Notes under the pieces: model-generated
The model's database searches: none
Told to the model about the DNA's origin: nothing
Seen by the model: only the letters and a program-made list of their open reading frames with translations
Shown: piece after piece, positions 17,698 through 26,025 of the stretch
How the letters are laid out: each line of letters begins with the position of its first letter
Numbering within the stretch: the first letter of the stretch is position 1
NCBI GenBank assembly: GCA_020073585.1
Contig: JAIQEV010000060.1
Location: 1-41,705, forward strand
From: Terriglobia bacterium
Lineage (GTDB): Bacteria > Acidobacteriota > Terriglobia > Acidiferrales > UBA7541
Length of the DNA: 41,705 nucleotides
Direction of reading: 5' to 3'
Program-made: the position numbers and the translations under genes

Positions 17698-17967
17698 TTA
17701 CCGGTCAACTCTCTGGCCTCTCTGTTTTTTCTTCTCGCGTGGTTTGGCGGCAAAGACGAAGGCGGGCTCGAGATCATAGGGCAGGGGCGCGGCGCGCAGC
17801 GCCGCGAGCATCTGCGCGCGCTCCGCATCCGCCTTTTTCTGCAGCTCTGTGGCGCGGCTGGGCGGGGGTGCGGTTTCTTGCGGGGATGGCGGACAGTGCG
17901 CGGCCAGGGGCAGGGCCGCGGCGAGCGCGGCACGGCGGGAAAAGTCGCGGCGGGTGATTTTGGTCAT
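17698..17967 (-). CDS. Small protein with a twin-arginine signal
   Basis: 89 residues. The N-terminus ITRRDFSRRAALAAALPLAA contains a twin-arginine export motif (R6-R7-D-F) followed by an Ala-rich hydrophobic core. The mature part is short and charged, with a predicted helix and a PYDLEPAFVFAAKPR segment that also occurs in other small Tat-signal proteins of this phylum, as far as I recall. No catalytic residues are apparent. No convincing ribosome-binding site precedes the ATG. It stands 48 nt upstream of the SIMPL gene and 175 nt from the 16S promoter on the opposite strand. Confidence 0.65.
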   Translation of the reverse strand: MTKITRRDFSRRAALAAALPLAAHCPPSPQETAPPPSRATELQKKADAERAQMLAALRAAPLPYDLEPAFVFAAKPREKKKQRGQRVDR

Positions 17968-17977
17968 GGTTTAAGTG

Positions 17978-17995
17978 TGACCGCGCAGCGGTCAA
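17978..17995. repeat. Palindrome copy 1 of TTGACCGC-NNN-GCGGTCA
   Basis: On the minus strand this reads TTGACCGC-TGC-GCGGTCA. It is 11 nt upstream of the Tat-protein start. Two further copies with other loop triplets occur at 25924 and 34068. Confidence 0.65.
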
Positions 17996-18142
17996 CCTTT
18001 CCTCCGGCTCCGGGCTAGCTTTTTCTGAGCGGACATGCTAACATGTTTAAGTTGGCTATGTGTCTTGCGGAAGAGAGTAAGACGCTTCTTTGACGAATTC
18101 CCACAACATCTGTGGAAAAGCGAAAAAGAGCCGAGAGAGATG

Positions 18143-18171
18143 TTGACAACGCCGCATCTCTTGCGTATAGT
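18143..18171 (+). promoter_or_regulatory. 16S rRNA promoter (sigma70 type)
   Basis: A perfect TTGACA (18143-18148), a 17-nt spacer and TATAGT (18166-18171). The start point would be near 18179, some 190 nt before the 16S gene, leaving room for the boxA and processing stem. Confidence 0.85.
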
Positions 18172-18212
18172 CAGTGTTTGTCAGTACGCCTTTCTGCAGG
18201 ACAGGGGGGCCT

Positions 18213-18224
18213 TGCTCTTTGACA
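18213..18224 (+). promoter_or_regulatory. boxA antitermination element in the 16S leader
   Basis: TGCTCTTTGACA closely matches the boxA consensus bound by NusB-NusE in rRNA leaders. It overlaps the left arm of the processing stem. Confidence 0.75.
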
Positions 18225-18248
18225 ACCGATACGATGTGCCAGAATCCG
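18214..18248 (+). repeat. Left arm of the 16S processing stem
   Basis: GCTCTTTGAC ... AATCCG pairs with 19963-19994. 32 of its bases are complementary, interrupted only by a 2-nt bulge and one mismatch. This long helix encloses the whole pre-16S rRNA and is the type of structure RNase III cleaves. Confidence 0.85.
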
Positions 18249-18327
18249 TTCGAAACCATTCGGCTTTTCGAGCCCGAATGGTCTGAGTAGTAAATCGAGC
18301 GATCAACAATTTGCTTGGACAGGCTGG

Positions 18328-18351
18328 CTCCGGTGCAAACCGGAGTTTTTT
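18328..18351 (+). terminator. Intrinsic-terminator-like hairpin in the 16S leader
   Basis: CTCCGG (18328-18333), loop TGCAAA, CCGGAG (18340-18345) and T6 (18346-18351). Outer GGACA / TGTCC bases extend the pairing. It stands between boxA and the 16S 5' end, so rRNA transcription must pass it; boxA-dependent antitermination would be the expected means. Confidence 0.6.
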
Positions 18352-18371
18352 ATTTGTCCAGGCGACAGGTT

Positions 18372-19802
<1,431 letters not shown>

Positions 19803-19962
19803 AAAGAAAACGGCTCGTACGTCCCGTGCAGGTGTGCGGGATTCGTACGGCCCACTTCCCAGGCAAGCTTGCTTGTTTGGGAGGGCTGCTCCAGGCTCTC
19901 ACGGGTCTGCGGCAGGCTCGCTTTACTCTCTACTCGCAGCGCGCAAGCGCTGCGGGTTCGGG

Positions 19963-19994
19963 CGGATTCTGGCAGATCGTATCGGTCAAAGAGC
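19963..19994 (+). repeat. Right arm of the 16S processing stem
   Basis: The reverse complement of this segment matches 18214-18248 (32 nt) apart from the bulge and one mismatch. The arm begins about 160 nt after the mature 16S 3' end. Confidence 0.85.
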
Positions 19995-20015
19995 GCACAA
20001 CGTATCGGGTTTGCA

Positions 20016-20042
20016 GGGCGGACTTCGGGTCCGCCCTTTTTT
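20016..20042 (+). terminator. First 16S terminator
   Basis: GGGCGGAC, loop TTCGG, GTCCGCCC and T6. It follows the right processing arm by about 21 nt, so transcription stops without reaching a 23S or tRNA gene. Confidence 0.85.
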
Positions 20043-20073
20043 ATTGGCGCAGACAGTGCAGAAGAAGGGAAAA

Positions 20074-20110
20074 GGGCTGCTGAGAATTCGGCGGCCCTTT
20101 TTGTTTTTGG
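20074..20110 (+). terminator. Second terminator, copy A of a GAGAATTC-loop type
   Basis: GGGCTGC (20074-20080), loop TGAGAATTCG, GCGGCCC (20091-20097), then T5 G T5. It backs up the first 16S terminator and precedes the DinB gene. A related unit follows that gene at 20814. Confidence 0.7.
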
Positions 20111-20183
20111 CGGAATTCGCGGTTGACGCGCGGAGCGGGTGGAGAGACGATTCCAGCGAGAATTTCAGCGTGGAAGGGCGGCG

Positions 20184-20795
20184 ATGAGGTACGGCTTTCT
20201 GGTTGAAACCTACGAGACGGAGCGGCTGAAGGTCGTGAATGTGTGGAGCGAATTCCGCGACGAGGACCTGGCGTTTCGTCCGCGGGAGGGCGATGCGCGG
20301 GGCCGCAGCGTGCACGAGCAGATGGTGCACCAGTGCATGAGCGAGGACATCTGGTTTCGCACCATGCTGGGCATTGACGTGGGCGCGCCGCCCCTGCCCG
20401 CGTCGGAGACGCGCCTCGAATTCATCCGGCGTTATACGGAAGACAGCGGCAGGCGCTTGGCTGCCCTGCGCGCCCGCGACGAGCGCTGGTGGGAGGAAGA
20501 GACGGCATTTTTTGATGTGCAGCGGTCCCGGGCGTGGGTGATGGTGCGGCGCATCGCGCACACGGCGCATCACCGCGGGCAGCAGATGGCCATGCTGCGC
20601 ATGCTGGGCCGCGCCGTGCACAGTAATTACGGGCCGACGGCCGACACCGGCGGCCTCATGGCCAACAAGGCGCCGACCATTTATGCCTACCCCAGCCAGG
20701 AGGCGCTGCTGCAGGGAGAAATTGCCGGCGGGGCCAAACAGCCTCTGCCAGGGCCCGGCAGCAAGCCCGTCACCGAGCGGCCAGAAGTAAAATAA
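20184..20795 (+). CDS. DinB-family metal-binding protein
   Basis: 203 residues from ATG 20184, which has a GGAAGGG box about 6 nt upstream; an in-frame ATG at 20139 has none. The DinB four-helix bundle is suggested by VHEQMVHQ (H44, H49) near the N-terminus and IAHTAHHRGQQM (H126, H129, H130) two-thirds along. These form the three-His metal site of the family, which includes bacillithiol- and mycothiol-type transferases. The substrate is not known. The C-terminal 50 residues are a Pro/Gly-rich extension beyond the bundle. It is flanked by two similar terminators, so it is probably monocistronic, with its promoter in the preceding 75 nt. Confidence 0.85.
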   Translation: MRYGFLVETYETERLKVVNVWSEFRDEDLAFRPREGDARGRSVHEQMVHQCMSEDIWFRTMLGIDVGAPPLPASETRLEFIRRYTEDSGRRLAALRARDERWWEEETAFFDVQRSRAWVMVRRIAHTAHHRGQQMAMLRMLGRAVHSNYGPTADTGGLMANKAPTIYAYPSQEALLQGEIAGGAKQPLPGPGSKPVTERPEVK

Positions 20796-20813
20796 TGCTA
20801 GGAAAGAAAAAGA

Positions 20814-20844
20814 GCCGCTGGAGAATTCAGCGGCCCTTTTGTTT
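20814..20844. terminator. Bidirectional terminator, copy B of the GAGAATTC-loop type
   Basis: GCCGCTG (20814-20820), loop GAGAATT, CAGCGGC (20828-20834), then a T-rich run on the plus strand. The A-rich lead-in (AGAAAAAG) gives a T-run on the minus strand too, so it can end both the DinB transcript and the RCC1 transcript arriving from the right. Confidence 0.75.
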
Positions 20845-20909
20845 TGCTGTGCCGAAGATCAGCGCGCGGGCGGCGGCCAGATCCGCAAGCCGCCACAGAC
20901 GGAAGCCCA

Positions 20910-22145
20910 TCACGGATTCTTCGCGGCGTTCTTCGGAAAGATGCGCGTTGGGCTCCGGAACAACCCGGACTTGGGATGCGACCCGGCGGCTAGAATGGAA
21001 CCATCGCGCAAGATGAAATAGGAACGGTTGTAGCCGGTGGCGATCGCGGCCACGGAAGAAACATGGGGCGTCTGCAGGCCCTTGGGATATTCGAGCTGGT
21101 TGCCCAGGCCCATGGAAGCGCCGCCGTTCCAACCCCACGCGCGGACCGTACCATCGGCCAGCAGGGCCAGGGCAGAGGTGCCCGTGGCGATGGCCACAGC
21201 GTTGCGCAGTCCCGGAATCGCAACGGGCTTGGCGGTCCAATGGGCGTCGGTGTCGGTGTGAATGGAAGGGCTGCGCGAGCCGGCGAAATGGACACCCTCG
21301 AAGGCGCCGCTGCCCCAAACGCGGACGGTGCCGTCGCGCATGATGGCCAGGGCGTAGTCCAGGCCGGCGGAGATCGCGACGGCCGAGTCAATGCCGGGCA
21401 CGGTCACGGGAACCGTGCTGCCGGAGATGACCTCGTCGCCGATTTCGCCGTCCTTGTTTCTGCCCCAAGCCTTGATGGTGCCATTTTCGAGCAAGGCCAG
21501 AGCGAAGCCGCCGCCCGCGGAGATGGCCTTGACGCCGGCGAGACCGGGAATCGCTTGCGGCCGCCAGAGATAGGCTCCGTTGTGGCTTTCCGGGTTTTTG
21601 GGGATGGGCATGCCCAGACCAAAGCCGTCACTGAAAGAGGCGCCCCAAGTGAGAACCGTGCCATTGTCGAGAAGGGCCATGGCGTAGCCGCCCTCCTCCG
21701 GCATGGCCAACTGGCGCACATGCGCCAGACCGGGAACCCGTGTGGGCCGGGGCACGGGCTTGGGGTATTCCCAGGCGGAAGGGACGATGCCCAGGCCAAG
21801 CTGGCCCGAGTGGTTGTCGCCCCAGGCCAGGACGGTGCCGTCGGCGCGCAAGAGCAGGAAGGAGCCGCCGCCCACGGCGCCGTCCACGGCGTCGGTGACG
21901 CCGGGGAGGAGCAGGCCGTCATCGGAAAACTCAGGAACGCCGAGGGTCCCCTGTCCCAACTGGCCGCTCTTGTTCTCATGAGCGAAGACTAGGACGGAGC
22001 CGGAGGGCTGGATGATCATCATTACCGACTGGCCGGCCAGGACCTTGGGGAGACGGGAAGTCTCCGCAGCGGCGTCGAGGGAAGGACACAATGCCGCCGA
22101 GAGAAGAAACAAGCAAAACCAGGAAAACCCGCGTGCAGCAAGCAT
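20910..22145 (-). CDS. Exported RCC1-repeat beta-propeller protein (copy 1)
   Basis: 411 residues. The signal peptide ends near residue 26 (LDAAAE). The rest is a chain of RCC1-type blades of about 50 residues each with the signatures NGTVLTWG, DGTVRVWG and DGTVRAWG, and spacing that suggests one seven-bladed propeller. In eukaryotes RCC1 is a Ran exchange factor; in bacteria RCC1 domains are mainly protein-binding scaffolds and the role here is unknown. The ribosome-binding site is GGAGGTG, 5 nt before the ATG. It lies 81 nt after copy 2 and is its clear paralogue, ending with the same NRSYFILRDGS-type block. Both end close to a Pro/Asn tail. Confidence 0.88.
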   Translation of the reverse strand: MLAARGFSWFCLFLLSAALCPSLDAAAETSRLPKVLAGQSVMMIIQPSGSVLVFAHENKSGQLGQGTLGVPEFSDDGLLLPGVTDAVDGAVGGGSFLLLRADGTVLAWGDNHSGQLGLGIVPSAWEYPKPVPRPTRVPGLAHVRQLAMPEEGGYAMALLDNGTVLTWGASFSDGFGLGMPIPKNPESHNGAYLWRPQAIPGLAGVKAISAGGGFALALLENGTIKAWGRNKDGEIGDEVISGSTVPVTVPGIDSAVAISAGLDYALAIMRDGTVRVWGSGAFEGVHFAGSRSPSIHTDTDAHWTAKPVAIPGLRNAVAIATGTSALALLADGTVRAWGWNGGASMGLGNQLEYPKGLQTPHVSSVAAIATGYNRSYFILRDGSILAAGSHPKSGLFRSPTRIFPKNAAKNP

Positions 22146-22225
22146 TCAGACACCTCCGATGAAAACTATCGCCGGGATTTTCCGGCGCCTTGCCAGGCCA
22201 GGAGAAAAGCTTTTTCGGCGGCCGC

Positions 22226-23473
22226 TCACGGATTCTGCACGCTGTCCTTTTTCAGGAGCGGCATGGGGACCAGGTACAGCTTTCCCTCACTGATGAGTTG
22301 AGAGCCAGCGGCCATCACCGAGCCATCGCGCAAAACGAAATAGGAGCGGTTGAAGCCGGTGGCGATGGCGGCCACGGGAGGAACCCGGGCGGTCTTCAAG
22401 CTCGCGACGTATTCGATGCGGTTGCCCAGGCCCATGGAACCGAAACCGTTGTAGCCCCACATGCGCACGGAGCCGTCGGCAAGCAGGGCCAGGGCGGTGG
22501 CGCCGGCGGAGATGGCCACCACGTTGCGCAGTCCCGGGATGGCAACGGGTTTGGCCGTCCAGGGGTAGTTGGAGTCGGCGTGAATGGAGGGGCTGCGCGC
22601 GCCGGCGAAATAGGCGGAATCGTTGGTGCCGCTGCCCCAGACGCGGACGGTGCCGTCGCGCAGCAGAGCCAGGGCGTAGTCCTCGCCGGCGGAAATGGCG
22701 ATGGCTGAATCGATGCCGGGCACGGTCAGGGGAACCGGGCTGTCGGAGATGACCTCGTCACCGACCTGGCCGTACTTGTTTTTGCCCCAGGCCTTGACAG
22801 TGCCATCTTCGAGCAGGGCCAGGGCGAAGTCGTGGCCTGCGGCGATGGATTTGACGCCGGCGAGATTGGGGATGGGCTGGGGCTTAAAGACGCGGGTTCC
22901 GCCGCGAGTGTCCGGGATATTGGAGAGGGAGGATCCCAGGCCGAGCTGGCCGTTGAAAGCAGCGCCCCAGGAGCGAACCGTGCCGTCCTCGAGGAGGGCC
23001 AGGGCGAAGGTGCCGTTATCCGCGATGGCTAACTGGCGGACATGCACCAGGAAGGGAACGCGTGTGGGATGGGGGACAGGACTGGGGTCATCGCCGGACT
23101 TGGGGTTAATGCCGAGAGCGAGCTGCCCGGCGCTGTTCTTGCCCCAGGAGAGGACGGTGCCGTCGGCGAGGAGCAGCAGGAAGGAGCCGCCGCCCACGGC
23201 GCCATCCATGGCGCCAGTGACAGCCGGCAGGGGAATGCCTAATTCGGCGGAGGGAGGAGTGCCGAGAGTCCCCTGACCCAGCTCGCCGTAGTCGTTGCTC
23301 TTGGCGAAGACCGTGACGGCGCCGGAGGGCAAGATGATCATCCCTTCCGTCGCGCCGGCGACGACCTTGGGCAGGCGGGGTGAATCGGCGGCAATGGCCG
23401 GGGCCGGGAAAAGGCAAGGCGCGGCCAGGAAAAGAATCAAGCAGGTTAAGAAGAAATTGCGTACGGAAAGCAT
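22226..23473 (-). CDS. Exported RCC1-repeat beta-propeller protein (copy 2)
   Basis: 415 residues from ATG 23473 (MLSVRNFFLT), which has AAGGAAGG about 7 nt upstream; a longer frame at 23542 has none. The signal peptide ends near AIAAD (residue 28). The blades parallel those of copy 1 in order and spacing, including SRSPSIH-like, PWTAKPVAIPGLRN and NRSYFVLRDGS segments, so the two arose by tandem duplication. It starts 70 nt after the TPR gene stop and is followed by copy 1, in one direction, which suggests an operon. No enzymatic motif is visible; a binding scaffold on the cell surface is a reasonable guess. Confidence 0.88.
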   Translation of the reverse strand: MLSVRNFFLTCLILFLAAPCLFPAPAIAADSPRLPKVVAGATEGMIILPSGAVTVFAKSNDYGELGQGTLGTPPSAELGIPLPAVTGAMDGAVGGGSFLLLLADGTVLSWGKNSAGQLALGINPKSGDDPSPVPHPTRVPFLVHVRQLAIADNGTFALALLEDGTVRSWGAAFNGQLGLGSSLSNIPDTRGGTRVFKPQPIPNLAGVKSIAAGHDFALALLEDGTVKAWGKNKYGQVGDEVISDSPVPLTVPGIDSAIAISAGEDYALALLRDGTVRVWGSGTNDSAYFAGARSPSIHADSNYPWTAKPVAIPGLRNVVAISAGATALALLADGSVRMWGYNGFGSMGLGNRIEYVASLKTARVPPVAAIATGFNRSYFVLRDGSVMAAGSQLISEGKLYLVPMPLLKKDSVQNP

Positions 23474-23542
23474 GCACACACCTTCCTTGAGAAAATGAGC
23501 AAAAATGATCCGGCGTCTTGCGCGGCCGGGGACCAGCGGCAA

Positions 23543-25744
23543 TTATTCGCCGTGGCCTCCCATGCCGCTGAGAATGCCTTTGCCGGCCAGGGAAGCGCTG
23601 GAGTTCCAACCCCAGCGGCCTTCGACGCCGGCCTCGACGGAGAAGGGCAGGTCGCCGACGTTGACGGATTCGCCGTGGCCCACGTGGACTTCCGTGGGGT
23701 CGGTGCCCTCGCGGAAGTTGACGCCGGCTTCGGCTTTGGCCATGACCAGCGGGCCGAAATCGGTGACGCCGGTGTCGCCATATTCGATGAAGGCGCCGAC
23801 GCCGGCCTTGGCCTCGATCTTGACGGGGCCGGCCTCCAGGCCTTTGCCGATGCCCGCGGAGAGCATGATCTCGACACTGCCGCTGATGATTTTTCCGGTA
23901 TTCAAGTCCTCGACGTGCGTGCCTTGGACGAAAATAGCGTCGTATTCCAGCTTGGATGTGTTGCAGTCAAATTCCGCGTTGACCAGGAACATGTTCAACT
24001 GGATGCGCGTGTCGCAGTGCATGTCATCGTAGCTTTGCAGCTTGTCCGGGGACGGTTTCTTGTTGTCCCTGGATTTTCTGGGGATGCATTTCCCCGCTTC
24101 GGCATGGGCCAGGGAGAGCAGGGAGTTGAGATAGGTGCGCTTGGCGTCCGCTTTCGCGGCTTCAAACGCATCCTTGCTGCTGACCATATACTGGACGAAG
24201 TAGGTGTCTTCGTTGATTTTGCGCATTAAGTTGTGCATCTGCTCGTTCTGAATCTTTTCGTTGATGGTATTGGCGGTCTGGAGAAATCTGCTGTTTTCCG
24301 CGTTGTAGTCCGCGCACATGGCCTCATCATCGTCTACCTCATCGCCTTCTCCGCCTTCCCGGTTATACTTTTGATAAATCGCGTTGAGGGCCGCGAGGTG
24401 CGCTCTTTTGAACTCGCCGATCTTGGCGCGCTCCTGCTTGGCGCTCTCGGCGCGGAGTTTTTCCTGGATTTCCATCTGTTCGTCGAACGCTTTCATGGCC
24501 AGGGTGGCCTTGGGGGCAAACGGGGGCAAGACCAGCGGAATGGGGTTGCCCCCGGCCTGGGCCATGGCCATGGCCTTCTGCAACATCTGGTTTCTATTCT
24601 GCTCTGCCGGGGCCTCGTGAGCGCGCTTCTCCGCCTCCAATTGACGGATCAGGTTGCGCACGCCGTCCTTGAAGCTTTCCCACCGGGGAGCCAGAGCGTC
24701 GGACTCCTCGACGCTGTGGGAGTAGGCGGGAACCTGGTAGAGGTGGAGGGCGAGCGGGTCCTGGGGCATGTGAAAGTTCCAGGCGATGTCGTCCTTGTCC
24801 ACAGGGGAGCCGAGTTGGCGGAGCTTGTTCACCTTTTCGTTGCTGAAGGCGGAGCGGATGGAACGCTTCATGGCGCTGACGGCGGCTTGCTTGTTTCCCT
24901 TGGATTCTTCGATCAGGCACATGGTGAAGTTGGCTTGCGAGTGATAGCCGAACACCTTGATGGCGGCGTTCAGATACTTTTCCGCTTCCGGCAAATCGCC
25001 CAGACCAAACCAGGCCTGCCCCATGTTGTTCAGGACGGTGCTGTTCTGGGGGTATTTCTGATTCAGTTTCTGGAGCAGGGGCAAAGCGGCTTCTTCCTTG
25101 CCCGCCATGGTGAGGAAAGCGGCGTAGTTATTGAGGTGGTCCGGATTGGCGGGGTCTTCGAGCGAGGCCCTGCCCATGAGGTAGAGCGCGGGCCCCAGGG
25201 CTCCCTTCATCCAGAGTCCGCTGGCGGCGGCCGCCAGGCCGGCCGCTCCGGGGTAGCGGGTGCGGAGCTTCTGAGAGACCTCCTCGGCGAATTTTCTGGA
25301 TTTTGGAGAGAGTCTTTGTTCCACCGCGGCGCTAGTCTGCTGCAGAAAGGGTTTCAGCTCCGCGTCCGTCAGGATTGATTTCCGGAGCTTGGCAATGCGG
25401 GCAGCATCTTTCCTGGGGATGGCCGATGTGTCCAGGTCCCCTGGTCCGGCATGTTTCATGACCTCCTTGGCTTTCTTCGTTTTTTCGTCGAGGCCCATCT
25501 GTTTCATCATCTGCTCTATCTCGGAACTTGCCTGTTTGGCCTTCTCCATCTCTTTTTGGAGTTCCTCGTTGTCCGGATATTCGCCGGCTGCCGGCTTCTT
25601 GGTGACAGGCTTCTTGGCGGCAGGTTTTTTCTCGGCGGGGGGCTTCTCCTGCGGAGAGTCTCGCTGTGCCATAGCGGAGGAGGGCAGCAGGATGCCGAGA
25701 AGGAAGATAAGCAGGATCGGTGGAATCCAGGATTGTTTGCTCAT
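23543..25744 (-). CDS. Exported TPR-repeat protein (733 aa)
   Basis: From ATG 25744; a longer frame (to 25966) is open but looks non-coding. The signal peptide ends at AMAQ (about residue 26). A Lys/Pro-rich linker (KKPAAKKP) is at about 39-55, a helical region at 60-145 and TPR units at about 165-275 (AAFLTMAGKEEAALPLLQKL, LNNMGQAWFGLGDLPEAEKYL). The middle is long helical and charged. The C-terminal 100 residues are Gly-rich with repeated strand-like segments (VEIMLSAGIGKGLEAGPVKIEAKAGVG). No catalytic motif is known to me. It is first of three consecutive minus-strand genes with the RCC1 pair, so all three probably act together outside the cytoplasm. Confidence 0.75.
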   Translation of the reverse strand: MSKQSWIPPILLIFLLGILLPSSAMAQRDSPQEKPPAEKKPAAKKPVTKKPAAGEYPDNEELQKEMEKAKQASSEIEQMMKQMGLDEKTKKAKEVMKHAGPGDLDTSAIPRKDAARIAKLRKSILTDAELKPFLQQTSAAVEQRLSPKSRKFAEEVSQKLRTRYPGAAGLAAAASGLWMKGALGPALYLMGRASLEDPANPDHLNNYAAFLTMAGKEEAALPLLQKLNQKYPQNSTVLNNMGQAWFGLGDLPEAEKYLNAAIKVFGYHSQANFTMCLIEESKGNKQAAVSAMKRSIRSAFSNEKVNKLRQLGSPVDKDDIAWNFHMPQDPLALHLYQVPAYSHSVEESDALAPRWESFKDGVRNLIRQLEAEKRAHEAPAEQNRNQMLQKAMAMAQAGGNPIPLVLPPFAPKATLAMKAFDEQMEIQEKLRAESAKQERAKIGEFKRAHLAALNAIYQKYNREGGEGDEVDDDEAMCADYNAENSRFLQTANTINEKIQNEQMHNLMRKINEDTYFVQYMVSSKDAFEAAKADAKRTYLNSLLSLAHAEAGKCIPRKSRDNKKPSPDKLQSYDDMHCDTRIQLNMFLVNAEFDCNTSKLEYDAIFVQGTHVEDLNTGKIISGSVEIMLSAGIGKGLEAGPVKIEAKAGVGAFIEYGDTGVTDFGPLVMAKAEAGVNFREGTDPTEVHVGHGESVNVGDLPFSVEAGVEGRWGWNSSASLAGKGILSGMGGHGE

Positions 25745-25843
25745 GGATGTTGGCCCTCTTCCCTGAGAGTGGATGGCTGTCTGTTCAAGTTTTGGAGACA
25801 GATCCCAGAATGCCAGCGGAGCCGGCAAGGCTGGATTGGGCGC

Positions 25844-25864
25844 ATTATGAAATACAAGCACGCA
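25844..25864 (-). promoter_or_regulatory. Upstream element shared with the 26026-27132 gene (TPR copy)
   Basis: On the minus strand TGCGTGCTT is followed after 6 nt by CATAAT, about 100 nt upstream of the TPR start. The same arrangement with a 5-nt gap lies at 27220-27239. CATAAT resembles a -10 box, but no good -35 hexamer stands 17 nt upstream, so any promoter role is only a suggestion. Confidence 0.4.
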
Positions 25865-25923
25865 GGCGGGCAAGGGGAACGGAACCTGTAGTGCGCGGTG
25901 AGAACCCCCCGGGCTGCTGCGGG

Positions 25924-25941
25924 TTGACCGCTTTGCGGTCA
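25924..25941. repeat. Palindrome copy 2 of TTGACCGC-NNN-GCGGTCA
   Basis: Reads TTGACCGC-TTT-GCGGTCA on the plus strand. It lies in the gap between the TPR gene start and the end of the next gene upstream, 34 nt from that gene's terminator. Confidence 0.65.
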
Positions 25942-25964
25942 CGGAAATAAAGGGATTTGTCCGC

Positions 25965-26000
25965 AAGAATAAAAGGCCGCTCCGGCGGATCGGAGCGGCC
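25965..26000 (-). terminator. Intrinsic terminator of the 26026-27132 gene
   Basis: A perfect 10-bp stem, GGCCGCTCCG (25975-25984) and CGGAGCGGCC (25991-26000), with a 6-nt loop. On the minus strand it is followed by TTTTATTCTT (complement of 25965-25974). It starts about 25 nt after the stop. Confidence 0.85.
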
Positions 26001-26025
26001 TCGTTCTTCCTCTGGAATAAGATGG

